Shown: in pieces, positions 8,398 to 21,056 of the stretch
Numbering within the stretch: position 1 is the first letter of the stretch
How the letters are laid out: each line of letters begins with the position of its first letter
Assembly: GCA_000155715.1 (NCBI GenBank)
Contig: DS990599.1
Location: 304,545 to 368,544, forward strand
Length of the DNA: 64,000 nucleotides
Source: a gamma proteobacterium HTCC5015
GTDB taxonomy: Bacteria > Pseudomonadota > Gammaproteobacteria > HTCC5015
Direction: 5' to 3'
Position numbers and translations under genes: made by a program
Notes under the pieces: generated by a model
Database searches by the model: none
The model's input: the letters and a program-made list of their open reading frames with translations, nothing else
Told to the model about the DNA's origin: nothing

Positions 8398-11253
8398 ATG
8401 TCTAACCCGAACGGACCTGTAAAAAGCATGCAGTCGTTGTGGGATTCCTCTGAATTTGATGGAGCCAACAGCGCCTATCTCGAAGTCCTCTACGAAAATT
8501 GGTTAGAGGACCCCGACAGTGTCGCCCCCAAATGGGCGGACCACTTCCAAAAAATTGCTGGGAAAGAAGCAAAGGAAACGGAAGTGCGACACTCGGCAGT
8601 TCGCAAGGAATTTCGCGAAATTGCACGAGTTAAAGATCAATATATTCCCTCGACCGCGGGCGATAGCCGCAAGTTGGAGCACGAGCGCAAGCAAGTGCGC
8701 GTGCTCGATTTGATCGAAGCTTTTCGCTCGCGCGGCCACCTCCACGCCGAGCTAGACCCGCTGGGGCGTAAAATGCCTCAGGAAGTGCCCGACCTCTCGC
8801 TCAAACATCACGGTTTAAGTTTGTCGGACTTGGACACGGTGTTCGACACGGGCAACTTATTCGGTCAAACGAAAACCAGCTTGGCGGACATCCTCGAGGT
8901 GCTCAACGAGACCTACTGCGGCCCCATCGGTTCAGAGGTCAGCCACGTCGTGGATTCCGAAGAGCGCCGCTGGCTGCAACAGCGTTTGGAAAGCTCTCGG
9001 GGTCAGCCCAATTACAGCGGCGAGTTTAAAAAGTATATCCTCGAGCGCATGACCGCGGCAGAGGGCTTAGAGCGCTACTTGCATACCAAGTATGTGGGGC
9101 AAAAGCGCTTCTCGCTGGAGGGTGGCGAAGCCTTGATTCCCATGCTCGATTTGTTGGTGCAGGATGCTGGCCGCATGGGCATGAAAGAGACCGTTATTGG
9201 CATGGCTCACCGTGGCCGTCTCAATGTACTGGTCAATATTATGGGGAAAAACCCAGCGGATTTGTTCCAAGAGTTTGAGGGACACTTGGCGACGGAGTCC
9301 CGCTCGGGCGATGTCAAATACCACATGGGCTTCTCCTCGGATATTAAAACCGACGGTGGTACCGCCCACTTGGCTCTGGCGTTCAATCCTTCCCACTTGG
9401 AGATTGTCGCGCCAGTCGTCGAGGGCTCGGTGCGCGCTCGACAGGATCGTCGCGGCGACGGTTCTGGGTCGGCGGTATTGCCGATTAACATTCACGGCGA
9501 CGCCGCCTTTGCCGGTCAGGGCGTGGTCATGGAAACCTTCAATATGTCGCAGTCCCGAGGCTTTTCGACCAAGGGCACAGTACATATTGTGATCAATAAC
9601 CAAATTGGTTTTACCACTTCGAATCAAAAAGATACGCGTTCGACCTACTACTGCACGGATGTGGCGAAGATGGTTAACGCGCCAATTTTTCATGTGAACG
9701 GCGATAATCCCGAGGCCGTGTGCTTTGTCACGCAACTGGCTCTCGAGTACCGCACAAAATTTAAAAAGGATGTGGTGATCGACCTCATCTGTTACCGCCG
9801 CCACGGCCACAACGAGGCCGATGAGCCCTCGGCCACTCAGCCGCGTATGTACTCGCGCATTAAGGCGTTGGAAACCACGCGTACGCTCTACGCCAAACAT
9901 CTCATCGGCGAGGGCGTGATCACGGAAGAGGAGGATCGAGAGTTTGTCGACGGCTATCGAGACAAGCTCGATCGCGGCGAGTGCGCCCAGCCGATTATTG
10001 CCGACGCCTCTGAAGACAAAGATCTCTACGAGGTCGACTGGGAGCCCTTCCTTGGAAAAGACTGGGACGAGCCCTGCGATACGCGCGTCGATTTAAACAC
10101 GATTAAATCGCTCAACGAGAAGTTGCTCGATGTCCCCGAGGGCCATGTGCTGCACTCGCGCGTGCAAAAAATTCTTGAAGACCGCCGCAAGATGGGTTCG
10201 GGCGCGATGGCGCTGGACTGGGGCTTTGCCGAAACCATGGCCTACGCCACGCTGGTGACGAGTTGGTATCCCGTGCGCTTGACGGGGCAGGATTCGGGGC
10301 GTGGCACGTTCTTCCACCGCCACGCCGTATTGCACCATCAGGAAAAGGGCACGGCCTATGTGCCGCTGCGCCACTTGGCCAAAGAACAGGCCAACTTCTT
10401 GGTGATCGACTCCTTGCTCTCCGAAGAGGCCGTGTTGGCGTTTGAATACGGCTACGCCACTTCAGACCCGCACTCGCTGGTGATTTGGGAGGCCCAGTTT
10501 GGCGATTTTGCCAACGGCGCCCAAGTGGTGATCGACCAATTTATCAGTTCGGGCGAACAAAAGTGGGGACGTCTATGTGGACTGACGATGCTGTTGCCCC
10601 ACGGCTATGAAGGTCAGGGCCCAGAGCACTCCTCCGCCCGTCTTGAGCGCTTTCTTCAACTGTGTGCGGAACACAATATCCAAGTGTGCTATCCGACGAC
10701 GCCGTCGCAAATTTTCCACTTGCTGCGTCGGCAGGCGATTCGCCCCTGTCGCAAGCCGTTAATTGTGATGACGCCCAAGAGTTTGCTGCGTCACAAACGC
10801 GCCGTATCGAGCCTAGATGATCTGGCCGAGGGCGCCTTTATGCCGATCTTGGGTGATAGTGTGTTGAAGACGGATCCCAACCAAGTCAAACGCATTGTTT
10901 TTTGTAGCGGAAAAATCTTCTATGACTTGCTGGAATACCGAGAAAGCGAACAGATTGAAGATGTCGCGATTGTACGTATCGAGCAGCTCTACCCCTTCCC
11001 GGAGGCCTTGCTGCGCTACGAAGTCGATCGCTATTTTAATGCGGAAGAATTTGTCTGGTGTCAGGAAGAGCCCATGAACCAGGGCGCTTGGTACAGCATT
11101 CAACACCATATTCGCGCCATGCTCGACGGCGAGTATCTGCACTATGCGGGGCGCAGTGCCTCGGCCTCACCCGCGGTTGGGTCGGCCAAAGTGCATGTGC
11201 AACAGCAAAAGCAATTGGTGCAAGACGCATTTAGTGACATTCCCAATAACTGA
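8398..11253 (+). CDS. sucA: 2-oxoglutarate dehydrogenase E1 component
   Basis: SucA is the thiamine-diphosphate-dependent decarboxylase of the 2-oxoglutarate dehydrogenase complex. The 951-residue product has the N-terminal LWDSSEFDGANSAYLEVLY helix that docks to E2, the GMAHRGRLNVL and GDAAFAGQGVVMET motifs of the ThDP site, YRRHGHNEADEP, the transketolase-like pyrimidine domain (YVPLRHL ... FEYGYATSDPHSLVIWEAQFGDFANGAQ) and a C-terminal domain. The start is set at MSNPNGP; an upstream in-frame ATG (8344) would add 18 unrelated residues, and the ATG at 8428 is another option. It is the first gene of sucAB-lpdA-sucCD. Confidence 0.96.
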   Translation: MSNPNGPVKSMQSLWDSSEFDGANSAYLEVLYENWLEDPDSVAPKWADHFQKIAGKEAKETEVRHSAVRKEFREIARVKDQYIPSTAGDSRKLEHERKQVRVLDLIEAFRSRGHLHAELDPLGRKMPQEVPDLSLKHHGLSLSDLDTVFDTGNLFGQTKTSLADILEVLNETYCGPIGSEVSHVVDSEERRWLQQRLESSRGQPNYSGEFKKYILERMTAAEGLERYLHTKYVGQKRFSLEGGEALIPMLDLLVQDAGRMGMKETVIGMAHRGRLNVLVNIMGKNPADLFQEFEGHLATESRSGDVKYHMGFSSDIKTDGGTAHLALAFNPSHLEIVAPVVEGSVRARQDRRGDGSGSAVLPINIHGDAAFAGQGVVMETFNMSQSRGFSTKGTVHIVINNQIGFTTSNQKDTRSTYYCTDVAKMVNAPIFHVNGDNPEAVCFVTQLALEYRTKFKKDVVIDLICYRRHGHNEADEPSATQPRMYSRIKALETTRTLYAKHLIGEGVITEEEDREFVDGYRDKLDRGECAQPIIADASEDKDLYEVDWEPFLGKDWDEPCDTRVDLNTIKSLNEKLLDVPEGHVLHSRVQKILEDRRKMGSGAMALDWGFAETMAYATLVTSWYPVRLTGQDSGRGTFFHRHAVLHHQEKGTAYVPLRHLAKEQANFLVIDSLLSEEAVLAFEYGYATSDPHSLVIWEAQFGDFANGAQVVIDQFISSGEQKWGRLCGLTMLLPHGYEGQGPEHSSARLERFLQLCAEHNIQVCYPTTPSQIFHLLRRQAIRPCRKPLIVMTPKSLLRHKRAVSSLDDLAEGAFMPILGDSVLKTDPNQVKRIVFCSGKIFYDLLEYRESEQIEDVAIVRIEQLYPFPEALLRYEVDRYFNAEEFVWCQEEPMNQGAWYSIQHHIRAMLDGEYLHYAGRSASASPAVGSAKVHVQQQKQLVQDAFSDIPNN

Positions 11254-11299
11254 TGACAACCCGCGCGAAGCGCGTGTAAAGCAATAGGAAAGAAAGGCC

Positions 11300-14118
<2,819 letters not shown>

Positions 14119-14204
14119 TTGAATCATTGTTCGACAGTGTTTGGTGCGCTGTCGATTTACGTTGCTGCTAATCACAGTGACATCTCACAGGAGAGCGTTC
14201 GATC

Positions 14205-15368
14205 ATGAACTTGCACGAATACCAATCGAAAGCACTGTTTCAATCTTACGGGGTGCCCGTTCCCCAACATCGCGTGGTGAGTGATGCCGACGATGTGGCG
14301 CGCGCGGTATCTGAGCTCGGCAGCAGCCGCGTTGTGGTTAAGGCCCAAGTCCACGCGGGTGGCCGCGGCAAGGCGGGGGGCGTCAAAGTGGTCGACAGCG
14401 TGAAAGAGGCGACCGAGGCGGCGCGGGCTATGTTGGGCTCTCGCTTGGTGACGTTTCAAACCGATGAAGACGGCCAACCGGTGAATCAAGTGTTGGTCGA
14501 AATGCCCAGTGACATTGCCAATGAGTTGTATCTCGGCGCGGTACTCGATCGAGCCAGTCAGCGCGTGGTGGTGATGGCTTCCACCGAGGGCGGGGTCAAT
14601 ATTGAAGAGGTCGCCGAAAAAACACCGGAAAAGATTCTAAAGGCTGAGATCAATCCATTGACTGGCTTAATGCCGTATCAAGCACGCGAATTGGCCTTCG
14701 GTCTAGGCTTGCAGGGCGATCAAATTAAACAGTTTGGCAAAATCGTCGGTGGTTTGGCACGCCTGTTTGTGGAAAAGGACTTATCGCTGATTGAAGTCAA
14801 TCCACTGGTGATTACGAGCGAAGGCGATTTGGTGTGCCTCGATGGCAAGATCAATATCGATGAAAACGCGCTCTATCGCCATGCGGATCTAGTCGATTTA
14901 CGCGATGCCAGCCAAGAGGACGATCGCGAGAACCGCGCCAAGGAGTGGGAACTTAACTATGTGGCGCTCGAGGGCAATATCGGCTGTATGGTCAATGGTG
15001 CTGGGTTGGCGATGGCGACCATGGATCTGGTCAAGTTGCACGGTGGGCAGCCGGCCAACTTCTTAGATGTGGGCGGTGGCGCTACGAAAGAGCGCGTCAC
15101 CGAGGCATTTAAAATTATTTTATCCGACGACAATGTCCAAGCCGTACTCGTGAATATATTTGGTGGCATTGTGCGCTGCGATTTAATTGCCGAGGGTATT
15201 ATCGCGGCGGTGGAAGAAGTGGGTGTTGAAGTACCTGTGGTCGTGCGCCTTGAGGGCAATAATGCCGAGCGCGGCAGTGAGCTGCTGAATCAAAGCAGCT
15301 TCAACATTCTCGCCGCGGAATCTCTGACCGATGCCGCCCAGCAGGCGGTTGCGCAAGCCAAAGCTTAG
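14205..15368 (+). CDS. sucC: succinyl-CoA synthetase beta subunit
   Basis: The 387-residue beta subunit carries the ATP-grasp fold ([38 protein letters not shown]), a nucleotide-binding region (IEVNPLVIT) and the C-terminal CoA-ligase domain with [17 protein letters not shown]. With SucD it converts succinyl-CoA to succinate with ATP or GTP formation. The start has CAGGAGAG nine bases upstream. It is 10 bp from sucD and in the same operon. Confidence 0.97.
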   Translation: MNLHEYQSKALFQSYGVPVPQHRVVSDADDVARAVSELGSSRVVVKAQVHAGGRGKAGGVKVVDSVKEATEAARAMLGSRLVTFQTDEDGQPVNQVLVEMPSDIANELYLGAVLDRASQRVVVMASTEGGVNIEEVAEKTPEKILKAEINPLTGLMPYQARELAFGLGLQGDQIKQFGKIVGGLARLFVEKDLSLIEVNPLVITSEGDLVCLDGKINIDENALYRHADLVDLRDASQEDDRENRAKEWELNYVALEGNIGCMVNGAGLAMATMDLVKLHGGQPANFLDVGGGATKERVTEAFKIILSDDNVQAVLVNIFGGIVRCDLIAEGIIAAVEEVGVEVPVVVRLEGNNAERGSELLNQSSFNILAAESLTDAAQQAVAQAKA

Positions 15369-15378
15369 GAGTCTTCAT

Positions 15379-16251
15379 ATGAGCGTACTTGTTAACAAAA
15401 ATACCAAAGTGCTTTGCCAGGGGTTCACCGGCAAGCAGGGCACCTTTCACTCAGAGCAAGCTCTCGAATACGGCACGCAAATGGTCGGTGGCGTCACTCC
15501 CGGTAAGGGGGGCACTGAACACTTAGGGCTGCCCGTGTTTAATACCGTCAAAGAAGCGGTCGCGCAGACGGGGGCGACAGCCAGTGTGATCTATGTCCCC
15601 GCGCCCTTTTGCAAAGACTCTATTATCGAGGCTGCCGAGGCGGGTATTGAGTTGGTGGTGTGTATCACTGAAGGCATACCAACACTCGATATGCTCGAGG
15701 CCAAAATGGTAGTGGATCAATTGGGCGTTCGACTGATCGGCCCCAACTGCCCCGGTATTATTACGCCCGGCGAATGCAAGATTGGCATCATGCCTGGCCA
15801 CATTCACAAGCCGGGCAAAGTGGGTATCGTTTCCCGCTCGGGCACGCTGACTTATGAAGCGGTCAAACAAACCAGCGACTTAGGCTTTGGCCAGAGTACT
15901 TGCATCGGCATTGGCGGCGACCCGATTCCCGGTACGGGGTTTATTGATGCGCTACAGCTCTTCCAAGACGACCCGCAGACCGAGGCGATCGTGATGGTGG
16001 GCGAAATTGGCGGCACAGCAGAGGAAGAGGCCGCCGAGTTTATCAAGGAGCATGTCGACAAGCCCGTCGTGTCCTATATCGCGGGCGTCACCGCGCCCAA
16101 GGGTAAGCGAATGGGCCATGCTGGCGCTATTATCGCTGGCGGCAAAGGCACCGCCGCTGATAAGTTTGCCGCCTTGCAGGCCGCAGGTGTTGCCACTGTC
16201 GACTCACCTGCCGATATGGGCAAGGCGCTTGAAACGTTGATCGGTCGCTAA
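15379..16251 (+). CDS. sucD: succinyl-CoA synthetase alpha subunit
   Basis: The 290-residue alpha subunit shows the CoA-binding Rossmann fold ([23 protein letters not shown]), [18 protein letters not shown] and the active-site histidine in [14 protein letters not shown], which is phosphorylated during catalysis. The start at 15379 is preceded by TAGGAG. An upstream in-frame ATG at 15331 lies inside sucC and is rejected. Last gene of the operon; no strong terminator follows. Confidence 0.97.
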   Translation: MSVLVNKNTKVLCQGFTGKQGTFHSEQALEYGTQMVGGVTPGKGGTEHLGLPVFNTVKEAVAQTGATASVIYVPAPFCKDSIIEAAEAGIELVVCITEGIPTLDMLEAKMVVDQLGVRLIGPNCPGIITPGECKIGIMPGHIHKPGKVGIVSRSGTLTYEAVKQTSDLGFGQSTCIGIGGDPIPGTGFIDALQLFQDDPQTEAIVMVGEIGGTAEEEAAEFIKEHVDKPVVSYIAGVTAPKGKRMGHAGAIIAGGKGTAADKFAALQAAGVATVDSPADMGKALETLIGR

Positions 16252-16695
16252 GCGCCTAGTGGTGCCAATGCCGCGCTAACGCTTTGGCGGTAGCATGGCT
16301 TTAAGCGGTTTTCGTCGTGGCAGCTTTTTAATAAAACGCGAAATCCCAAATAAAAAGAGAGCAATACGTCAGCGCACAGAGAGCTCTTCCTCTGTGTTGC
16401 TGGCGTAGCTCATCGATAAGCCGCCCCAAGCCCCCTGTTTTACCGACAGTGATAATTAGACTGGATGAGAAAATCGCATTTGTTATCACACTCAGTTTTC
16501 TGATTATAAAGCCGAGAGAGATATAGCCTTCAAAAAGAGTTTTCAGCTTTTTAGCTATGCTCGGACATTTTCGTATAAAACATTGGCTTAATTACCACAA
16601 TCATCGCGATAGCGATTAAGTCTAAAAATGCACTGAAGTAACCAAGTAACGATGGAAAGGTGACAAACGCCAGCTTTCAGCAAGAGGAGAGGAAA
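16252..16695. other. 444-bp gap with a long inverted repeat
   Basis: No gene is seen between sucD and msrA. The gap is richer in A+T than its flanks. It holds a near-perfect hairpin at 16365-16407 and presumably the msrA promoter; no clear -35/-10 pair was assigned. Confidence 0.5.
16365..16407 (+). other. long hairpin downstream of sucD
   Basis: The left arm TACGTCAGCGCACAGAG pairs with CTCTGTG-TTGCTG-GCGTA with one bulge and a mismatch, around an 8-nt loop. No T-run follows, so it is more likely an mRNA 3'-end structure than an intrinsic terminator. Confidence 0.4.
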
Positions 16696-17193
16696 ATGAG
16701 CCATCATCAAGAAAAAGCCATATTAGCGGGCGGATGCTTTTGGGGTATGCAAGATTTAATCAGAAAGCTCGATGGCGTGGTCAATACCAGAGTGGGCTAT
16801 ACCGGCGGGGAAGTTTTAAACGCGACGTATCGAAACCACAAAGGTCACGCAGAGGCGATCGAAATAATATTTGACCCCTCTACATTGCCGTATGAAAAAT
16901 TGTTGGAATTCTTCTTCCAAATACACGATCCCACGACTGAGAATAGACAAGGTAACGATGTGGGTACGAGCTATCGCTCAGAAATTTTTTATACCAATGA
17001 GGCGCAAAAAGCGACCGCGCTAGAAGTAATCGAAAACGTCAATGCGAGTGGTAAGTGGCCCTCTAAAGTCGTTACGAAAGTCACAGAAGCCAGCGATTTT
17101 TGGGAGGCGGAACCCGAGCATCAAGACTATCTTGAGCGCTACCCCCATGGCTACACCTGTCACTATGTGAGGCCAGACTGGGTGTTGGGTTAA
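16696..17193 (+). CDS. msrA: peptide-methionine (S)-S-oxide reductase
   Basis: MsrA reduces methionine S-sulfoxide in proteins. The 165-residue protein has the catalytic GCFWGMQDL, followed by [23 protein letters not shown] and the C-terminal [10 protein letters not shown], all typical of the family. The start is at ATG 16696, preceded by AGAGGAGAGGAAA, a strong ribosome binding site; an earlier in-frame start at 16660 is unneeded. There is no signal peptide, so the enzyme is cytoplasmic. msrB follows. Confidence 0.95.
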   Translation: MSHHQEKAILAGGCFWGMQDLIRKLDGVVNTRVGYTGGEVLNATYRNHKGHAEAIEIIFDPSTLPYEKLLEFFFQIHDPTTENRQGNDVGTSYRSEIFYTNEAQKATALEVIENVNASGKWPSKVVTKVTEASDFWEAEPEHQDYLERYPHGYTCHYVRPDWVLG

Positions 17194-17230
17194 AACCCGT
17201 TCGGGGTAGGCCAAGCTAAATAAAGTTGAA

Positions 17231-18049
17231 ATGACTGAGAGAATAATCAATCAACGTCGATGCCTAACTCGATATGTTGTTAACGGTATCAATAAGCTGA
17301 CGGATATGGATGTTATGTGGTGGCCGCTCGTCAGTCTGCGGCCCCAAAAAAATGAATGCTTCAGTGTGAAAATGCGGGTTGCTGGCTCGGTCATTATCGC
17401 TTTTCTGAGCTTGGTGGTGGCGCTTGCCATAACCGCATTGATTGGAGAAAGCGCCACAGTGGATAGCTGGGTCGCTATTTCGCTAGGCGTGGTTGCACTC
17501 AGTGTGGTTCTAGTAGCGACAGTGGCGTGGGCTTGGAATGTGCGAGCGCGAGAAGAGAATGTGGGCGATGCCTATGAGGAGCATAATATGAAAAACGATA
17601 CAGTCTTAAATTGGAATGGCGTGCTAGAAATTGCCGCAAAAGGCAATCCTGAGCCTGTGCGAACCGTGGTTAAGAGTGATGAAGAGTGGTTTGAGCAGCT
17701 CGGCGCTGAGGCGTATCACGTGACGCGCAAGCAGGGCACGGAAAGACCTCACAGCTCCGAGATGTGCCGCTTGTTTGAGCCGGGGCGTTACGCCTGTGTT
17801 TGTTGCGATGAGCTATTATTCGACGCCGATGAAAAATTTGATAGCGGTACGGGTTGGCCCTCGTTTACTCAACCTGCGGACGATCGTGCGGTGGCTTATC
17901 ACCTCGATGAATCTCACGGCATGCAGCGCGTAGAAACGGTATGCAATGTGTGCAAGGCGCACTTGGGCCATGTATTCCCCGATGGCCCCGCACCTAGCGG
18001 CTTGCGCTACTGCATCAACGCATTGGCTCTTAAAAAAATCGCCTCGTGA
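17231..18049 (+). CDS. msrB: membrane-anchored peptide-methionine (R)-S-oxide reductase MsrB
   Basis: The C-terminal 150 residues are a full MsrB domain: KSDEEWFEQLGAEAYHVTRKQGTE, zinc cysteines in CVCC and CNVC, DSGTGWPSF and the catalytic cysteine in RYCINAL. The N-terminal 118 residues are not part of the family: about 45 polar residues, then two hydrophobic helices (SVIIAFLSLVVALAITALIG and ISLGVVALSVVLVATVAWAW). The start is uncertain; ATG at 17309 or 17372 would also keep both helices. ATG 17588 is preceded by GAGGAG at ideal spacing and would give a 153-residue soluble MsrB of normal length. The stop overlaps the next gene's GTG. Confidence 0.85.
   Translation: MTERIINQRRCLTRYVVNGINKLTDMDVMWWPLVSLRPQKNECFSVKMRVAGSVIIAFLSLVVALAITALIGESATVDSWVAISLGVVALSVVLVATVAWAWNVRAREENVGDAYEEHNMKNDTVLNWNGVLEIAAKGNPEPVRTVVKSDEEWFEQLGAEAYHVTRKQGTERPHSSEMCRLFEPGRYACVCCDELLFDADEKFDSGTGWPSFTQPADDRAVAYHLDESHGMQRVETVCNVCKAHLGHVFPDGPAPSGLRYCINALALKKIAS
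17576..17590 (+). promoter_or_regulatory. internal ribosome binding site and ATG in msrB
   Basis: GAGGAG at 17576-17581 sits six bases before an in-frame ATG (17588) that begins just at the MsrB catalytic domain. It is the best Shine-Dalgarno in this gene and could yield a soluble short form. Confidence 0.5.
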
Positions 18050-18642
18050 AAGAGTATTTAGCGGCCAGCCGCTATATTGATTGCTTGCATCCTAGGGTAC
18101 GGGCAATGGCCGAAACATTGGCTGCAGATTGCAGCGGTGAAGAGGCGATTGCCCGAGCCTGTTTCGAATATGTGCGGGATGAAATTCAGCACAGCTGGGA
18201 TTACCAGCGCAACCCCGTTACCTGCAAAGCCTCTGAGGTACTAGAGCATGGTACGGGTTACTGTTACGCCAAAAGCCATTTGTTAGCTGCACTGTTGCGG
18301 GCCAATGGCATTCCCGCAGGCCTTTGTTACCAGCGTTTGACGGTGACGGATCGCCCGCCGTTTTGTCTGCACGGATTGAACGCCGTATATCTGCCGCAGC
18401 AGGGTTGGTATCGCATCGATGCCCGCGGCAATAAAGAGGGCGTCAATGCGGTGTTTTCCCCACCGCTGGAACGGCTTGCATTTCCCATTGTGGTTGAGGG
18501 CGAAGCCGATTTCCCCGAGATTTTTGCAGAGCCCATTAAGCCGGTGACCGATGTGCTAGAGCGTTGTGTCACATTTCAGGAAGTGGCAGATCAACTGCCC
18601 GATATCCATCCAAGTGATTGGGCTAACTCGCTAGGGCGCTGA
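18046..18642 (+). CDS. transglutaminase-like domain protein
   Basis: The 198-residue protein has the papain-like triad of bacterial transglutaminase-like proteins: cysteine in GTGYCYAKSHLLAALLR (near residue 72), histidine in CLHGLNAVYL and aspartate in YRIDARGNK. No signal peptide or membrane helix is seen, so it acts in the cytoplasm. Members are predicted peptidases or amidases; the substrate is unknown. It starts with GTG whose last two bases overlap the msrB stop (GTGA), so translation is probably coupled to msrB. The 3' end overlaps the convergent binding-protein gene by 12 bp. Confidence 0.82.
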   Translation: MKEYLAASRYIDCLHPRVRAMAETLAADCSGEEAIARACFEYVRDEIQHSWDYQRNPVTCKASEVLEHGTGYCYAKSHLLAALLRANGIPAGLCYQRLTVTDRPPFCLHGLNAVYLPQQGWYRIDARGNKEGVNAVFSPPLERLAFPIVVEGEADFPEIFAEPIKPVTDVLERCVTFQEVADQLPDIHPSDWANSLGR

Positions 18643-19404
18643 GTCGTTGTCCAGTTGTTCTAAATAGGTGGCGTAGACGCCCGTCTCTTTAAGCTGTTGC
18701 AAGCCGCGATCAAAATCGTCTCTCAACACTGCGCTAGTAAAGCCCGTGGACCTAGGGCTGGATGGAAAAATGGGGTGGAAGCTGACTGCTTGATTGACCA
18801 TTTCCCGAGTAAAATGTGTGCTTCTTATGTAGTTAAAAATTCGGTGATCTATCACGATCACGTCAGTGCGTTGCTTAAACAGCATGCCAACTTGTGATAA
18901 TTGGTTGGCGGCTTCTAAGTATTGCTCATTACTTGCGGCAATCTCTCCAAACTCTTCACCAAGAAACTGAGAGGCGCGCTGAAAGGCGACGATGCTGTAA
19001 GGTTTTAAGTCGGAGACCTTTTCGATCTTAAGTTGGCGTTCACTCAAGCTAATCGCATAGTTTTGGTAGTGAAGCACGGGTGTGGAGTAGTGGATGTCGC
19101 CGAGTCCTTCGGGAATATTGACGACGGCATCGACCGCACCGGTGCGCAGCAGTTTGATGGCGCGTTCGTTTGAGGTAAAGAGCACGCCTGTGACGTTGTG
19201 CCCCACCAGAGCAAAGGCATCGCGCACGATCGACAGTTGGGGCCCCGCTTGCGTCTCGCTATTAATATAAGGAGCGATCGACAGGCTGGTTGCCAAGCGA
19301 ACATCCTCGGCTCGCAACGAAGTGCAGGCCAGTAGGCTGGCGATGAGCAAGGTCTTTATTGGCGTAAAGCGCCGACCTTGAGTGGCTGGGGCGAGGGCGT
19401 TCAC
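18631..19404 (-). CDS. periplasmic substrate-binding-like protein (SBP_bac_3 type)
   Basis: The product is about 257 residues with a signal peptide (TLLIASLLACTSLRA-ED) and a type 2 periplasmic binding fold: VRLATSLSIAPYINSETQAGPQLSIVR, then NERAIKLLRTGAVDAVVNIPEG, and a central hinge. No transporter genes are adjacent; orphan proteins of this kind are often annotated as ABC transporter substrate-binding proteins and may sense ligands instead. The start is set at GTG 19404 with GACGGAGAACACC upstream; a longer frame to 19572 adds an unlikely N-terminus. Confidence 0.75.
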   Translation of the reverse strand: MNALAPATQGRRFTPIKTLLIASLLACTSLRAEDVRLATSLSIAPYINSETQAGPQLSIVRDAFALVGHNVTGVLFTSNERAIKLLRTGAVDAVVNIPEGLGDIHYSTPVLHYQNYAISLSERQLKIEKVSDLKPYSIVAFQRASQFLGEEFGEIAASNEQYLEAANQLSQVGMLFKQRTDVIVIDHRIFNYIRSTHFTREMVNQAVSFHPIFPSSPRSTGFTSAVLRDDFDRGLQQLKETGVYATYLEQLDNDSAP

Positions 19405-19486
19405 GGTGTTCTCCGTCTCTGGAGTTGATCTGATTATGACACGAGGTGAGTTCTTGTCACAAAACACGCCGTGGCGAGTCGCCCCT

Positions 19487-19675
19487 CTAGACCAGAGCCG
19501 CGTTACGATGGGAAAAGTGCTGCCACGCCTTTTCGTGAAAGTAAAAGGCCACGGTATTAACGGCGGGCTCAACTAGTGCCACAGCACCGCCGACGACGAT
19601 GTTGCCGGTCAGTCCGTAGGCAATGGAAAACGCGACGCCAAAGTGCATAACGGCAAAGGTGGTCGTTTTAAGCAT
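19487..19675 (-). CDS. DUF2061 small membrane protein
   Basis: This 62-residue protein matches DUF2061 in pattern: LKTTTFAVMHFGVAFSIAYG, then GNIVVGGAVALVEPAVNTVAFYFHEKAW. It has two hydrophobic segments and a conserved EP..NT..YF.HE motif. Function is unknown. The start MLKTTTF has GGGAGATTGAG upstream; an upstream in-frame ATG (19729) is less likely. Confidence 0.8.
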   Translation of the reverse strand: MLKTTTFAVMHFGVAFSIAYGLTGNIVVGGAVALVEPAVNTVAFYFHEKAWQHFSHRNAALV

Positions 19676-19762
19676 CTCAATCTCCCGACAAGATGTGCCA
19701 ATATGATATCTGTAGATACAGAGTAGCACTGAGTTTTATTTTGTGAACGAGATCTTATCTTG

Positions 19763-21040
19763 ATGAACGATAGATTTTGCAAATGGAAAGAGTGGGTGCG
19801 CATGCCCGATCGGGTATTTTGGGCGGCGCTGTTTGAGGAGCCGCCTCAGCCTAGCCAGCGCGATTCTGAGCGGCGCGCCCGCTTGTCGCGTTACGGTATC
19901 GGATTGACATCGGTGCTCACACTGCTCTATCTCGTAGTGCCTGTGTTTGCTACGCAGCTGGCGGTTCCCGAGCTGATGTGGGTGAATGGATTGGCCTTGG
20001 TAGCCTATCTCTTTGCGATGTGGATGGCCTCGCTTGGGCGGCACGAGTTGTCTCGCGGCATTTTGATGGTGGCGGCCAATACACAAACGCTGGCTCTCAT
20101 TGTTTTGACGGGCGACAGCCTTAACCTTTACGGCTTCACCTTCGCGATTGCGGCACTCGCCAGAGCCCTTTATTCACCGAGAGAGCCTAGGCGGCGCTTT
20201 TTTTATGTGGGTATGCCCGTCGCTGTTTTGGTGTGGTGGGCAGTTTTTGCGGGTGACCCCCTCATCTCGTTTCCCGAGCCAGCGGAGCTGCAACTGGCTT
20301 TTATTCGGGTTTTGAATTTGGTGACTTGTCTGTTGTGTGTGCTGTTGGTTATTGCCTTGTACGAGCGGGAGGTGCTGGTGAGCGAGGCGGATTTGGAGCA
20401 GGCGCGGGAGCGCTCGGATCGGCTGTTGGCGGCGGTGCTGCCCGAGTCGATTGCCGAGCGCATGCGCCAAGGTGAGCTTCAAATCGCCGACAGCCACCCC
20501 CAAGTTACCGTGTTGTTTGCCGATTTGTCGGGGTTTACGCCTTGGGCATCGGGGCGCGAGCCCGCTCAGGTTGTGGCGATGTTGGAGCGCATTTTTTCGG
20601 GCTTTGACCGTCTTGTAGAGGCGGCGGGTGCGGAGAAGATCAAAACCATTGGCGACGCCTATATGGTGGTGAGTGGTGCTCCACAAGCACGCTCCGATCA
20701 CGCCCAAGTGATCGCAGGTATTGCCTTAGAAATGCTGGCCGTTGTCGAGCAGGTGAACCGAGAACAAGGCAGCCGTTTAGCGCTGCGAGTGGGTGTACAC
20801 ACGGGCCCGGTGGTGGCGGGTGTCATCGGCAAGCTGCGCTTTAGCTACGACGTGTGGGGCGACACGGTCAACACGGCCAGTCGCATGGAATCTCACGGCG
20901 AGCCCGGTCGCATTCAAGTGTCCGAGGCAACCTTCAAACAGCTGGACGAGGCGTTTCATTGTGTCGCTCGCGGGGGGACAGACTTCAAAGGCAAGGGCTC
21001 GATGAATACATGGTGGCTACAGTCCCGCGCCACCACGTGA
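19763..21040 (+). CDS. class III adenylate cyclase with N-terminal membrane domain
   Basis: About 425 residues: a cytoplasmic start, six hydrophobic segments (about 45-200) and a class III cyclase domain (about 225-425). Metal-binding aspartates are in VLFADLSGFT and KTIGDAYM. The base-selecting residues, K in EKIKTIGDAYM and D in YDVWGDTVNTASRME, fit adenylate rather than guanylate cyclase. A short coiled coil (EADLEQARERSDRLLAAVLPESIAERM) joins membrane and catalytic parts, as in receptor-type cyclases. It probably makes cAMP in response to a membrane signal. CpdA, encoded in this window, would degrade it. Confidence 0.9.
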   Translation: MNDRFCKWKEWVRMPDRVFWAALFEEPPQPSQRDSERRARLSRYGIGLTSVLTLLYLVVPVFATQLAVPELMWVNGLALVAYLFAMWMASLGRHELSRGILMVAANTQTLALIVLTGDSLNLYGFTFAIAALARALYSPREPRRRFFYVGMPVAVLVWWAVFAGDPLISFPEPAELQLAFIRVLNLVTCLLCVLLVIALYEREVLVSEADLEQARERSDRLLAAVLPESIAERMRQGELQIADSHPQVTVLFADLSGFTPWASGREPAQVVAMLERIFSGFDRLVEAAGAEKIKTIGDAYMVVSGAPQARSDHAQVIAGIALEMLAVVEQVNREQGSRLALRVGVHTGPVVAGVIGKLRFSYDVWGDTVNTASRMESHGEPGRIQVSEATFKQLDEAFHCVARGGTDFKGKGSMNTWWLQSRATT

Positions 21041-21056
21041 CGTTTGTCGACTGAGA

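Noticed and set aside
9067-9900. 277-residue minus-strand frame inside sucA
   Set aside because: It is a shadow of the conserved sucA coding strand, with no ribosome binding site or recognisable domain.
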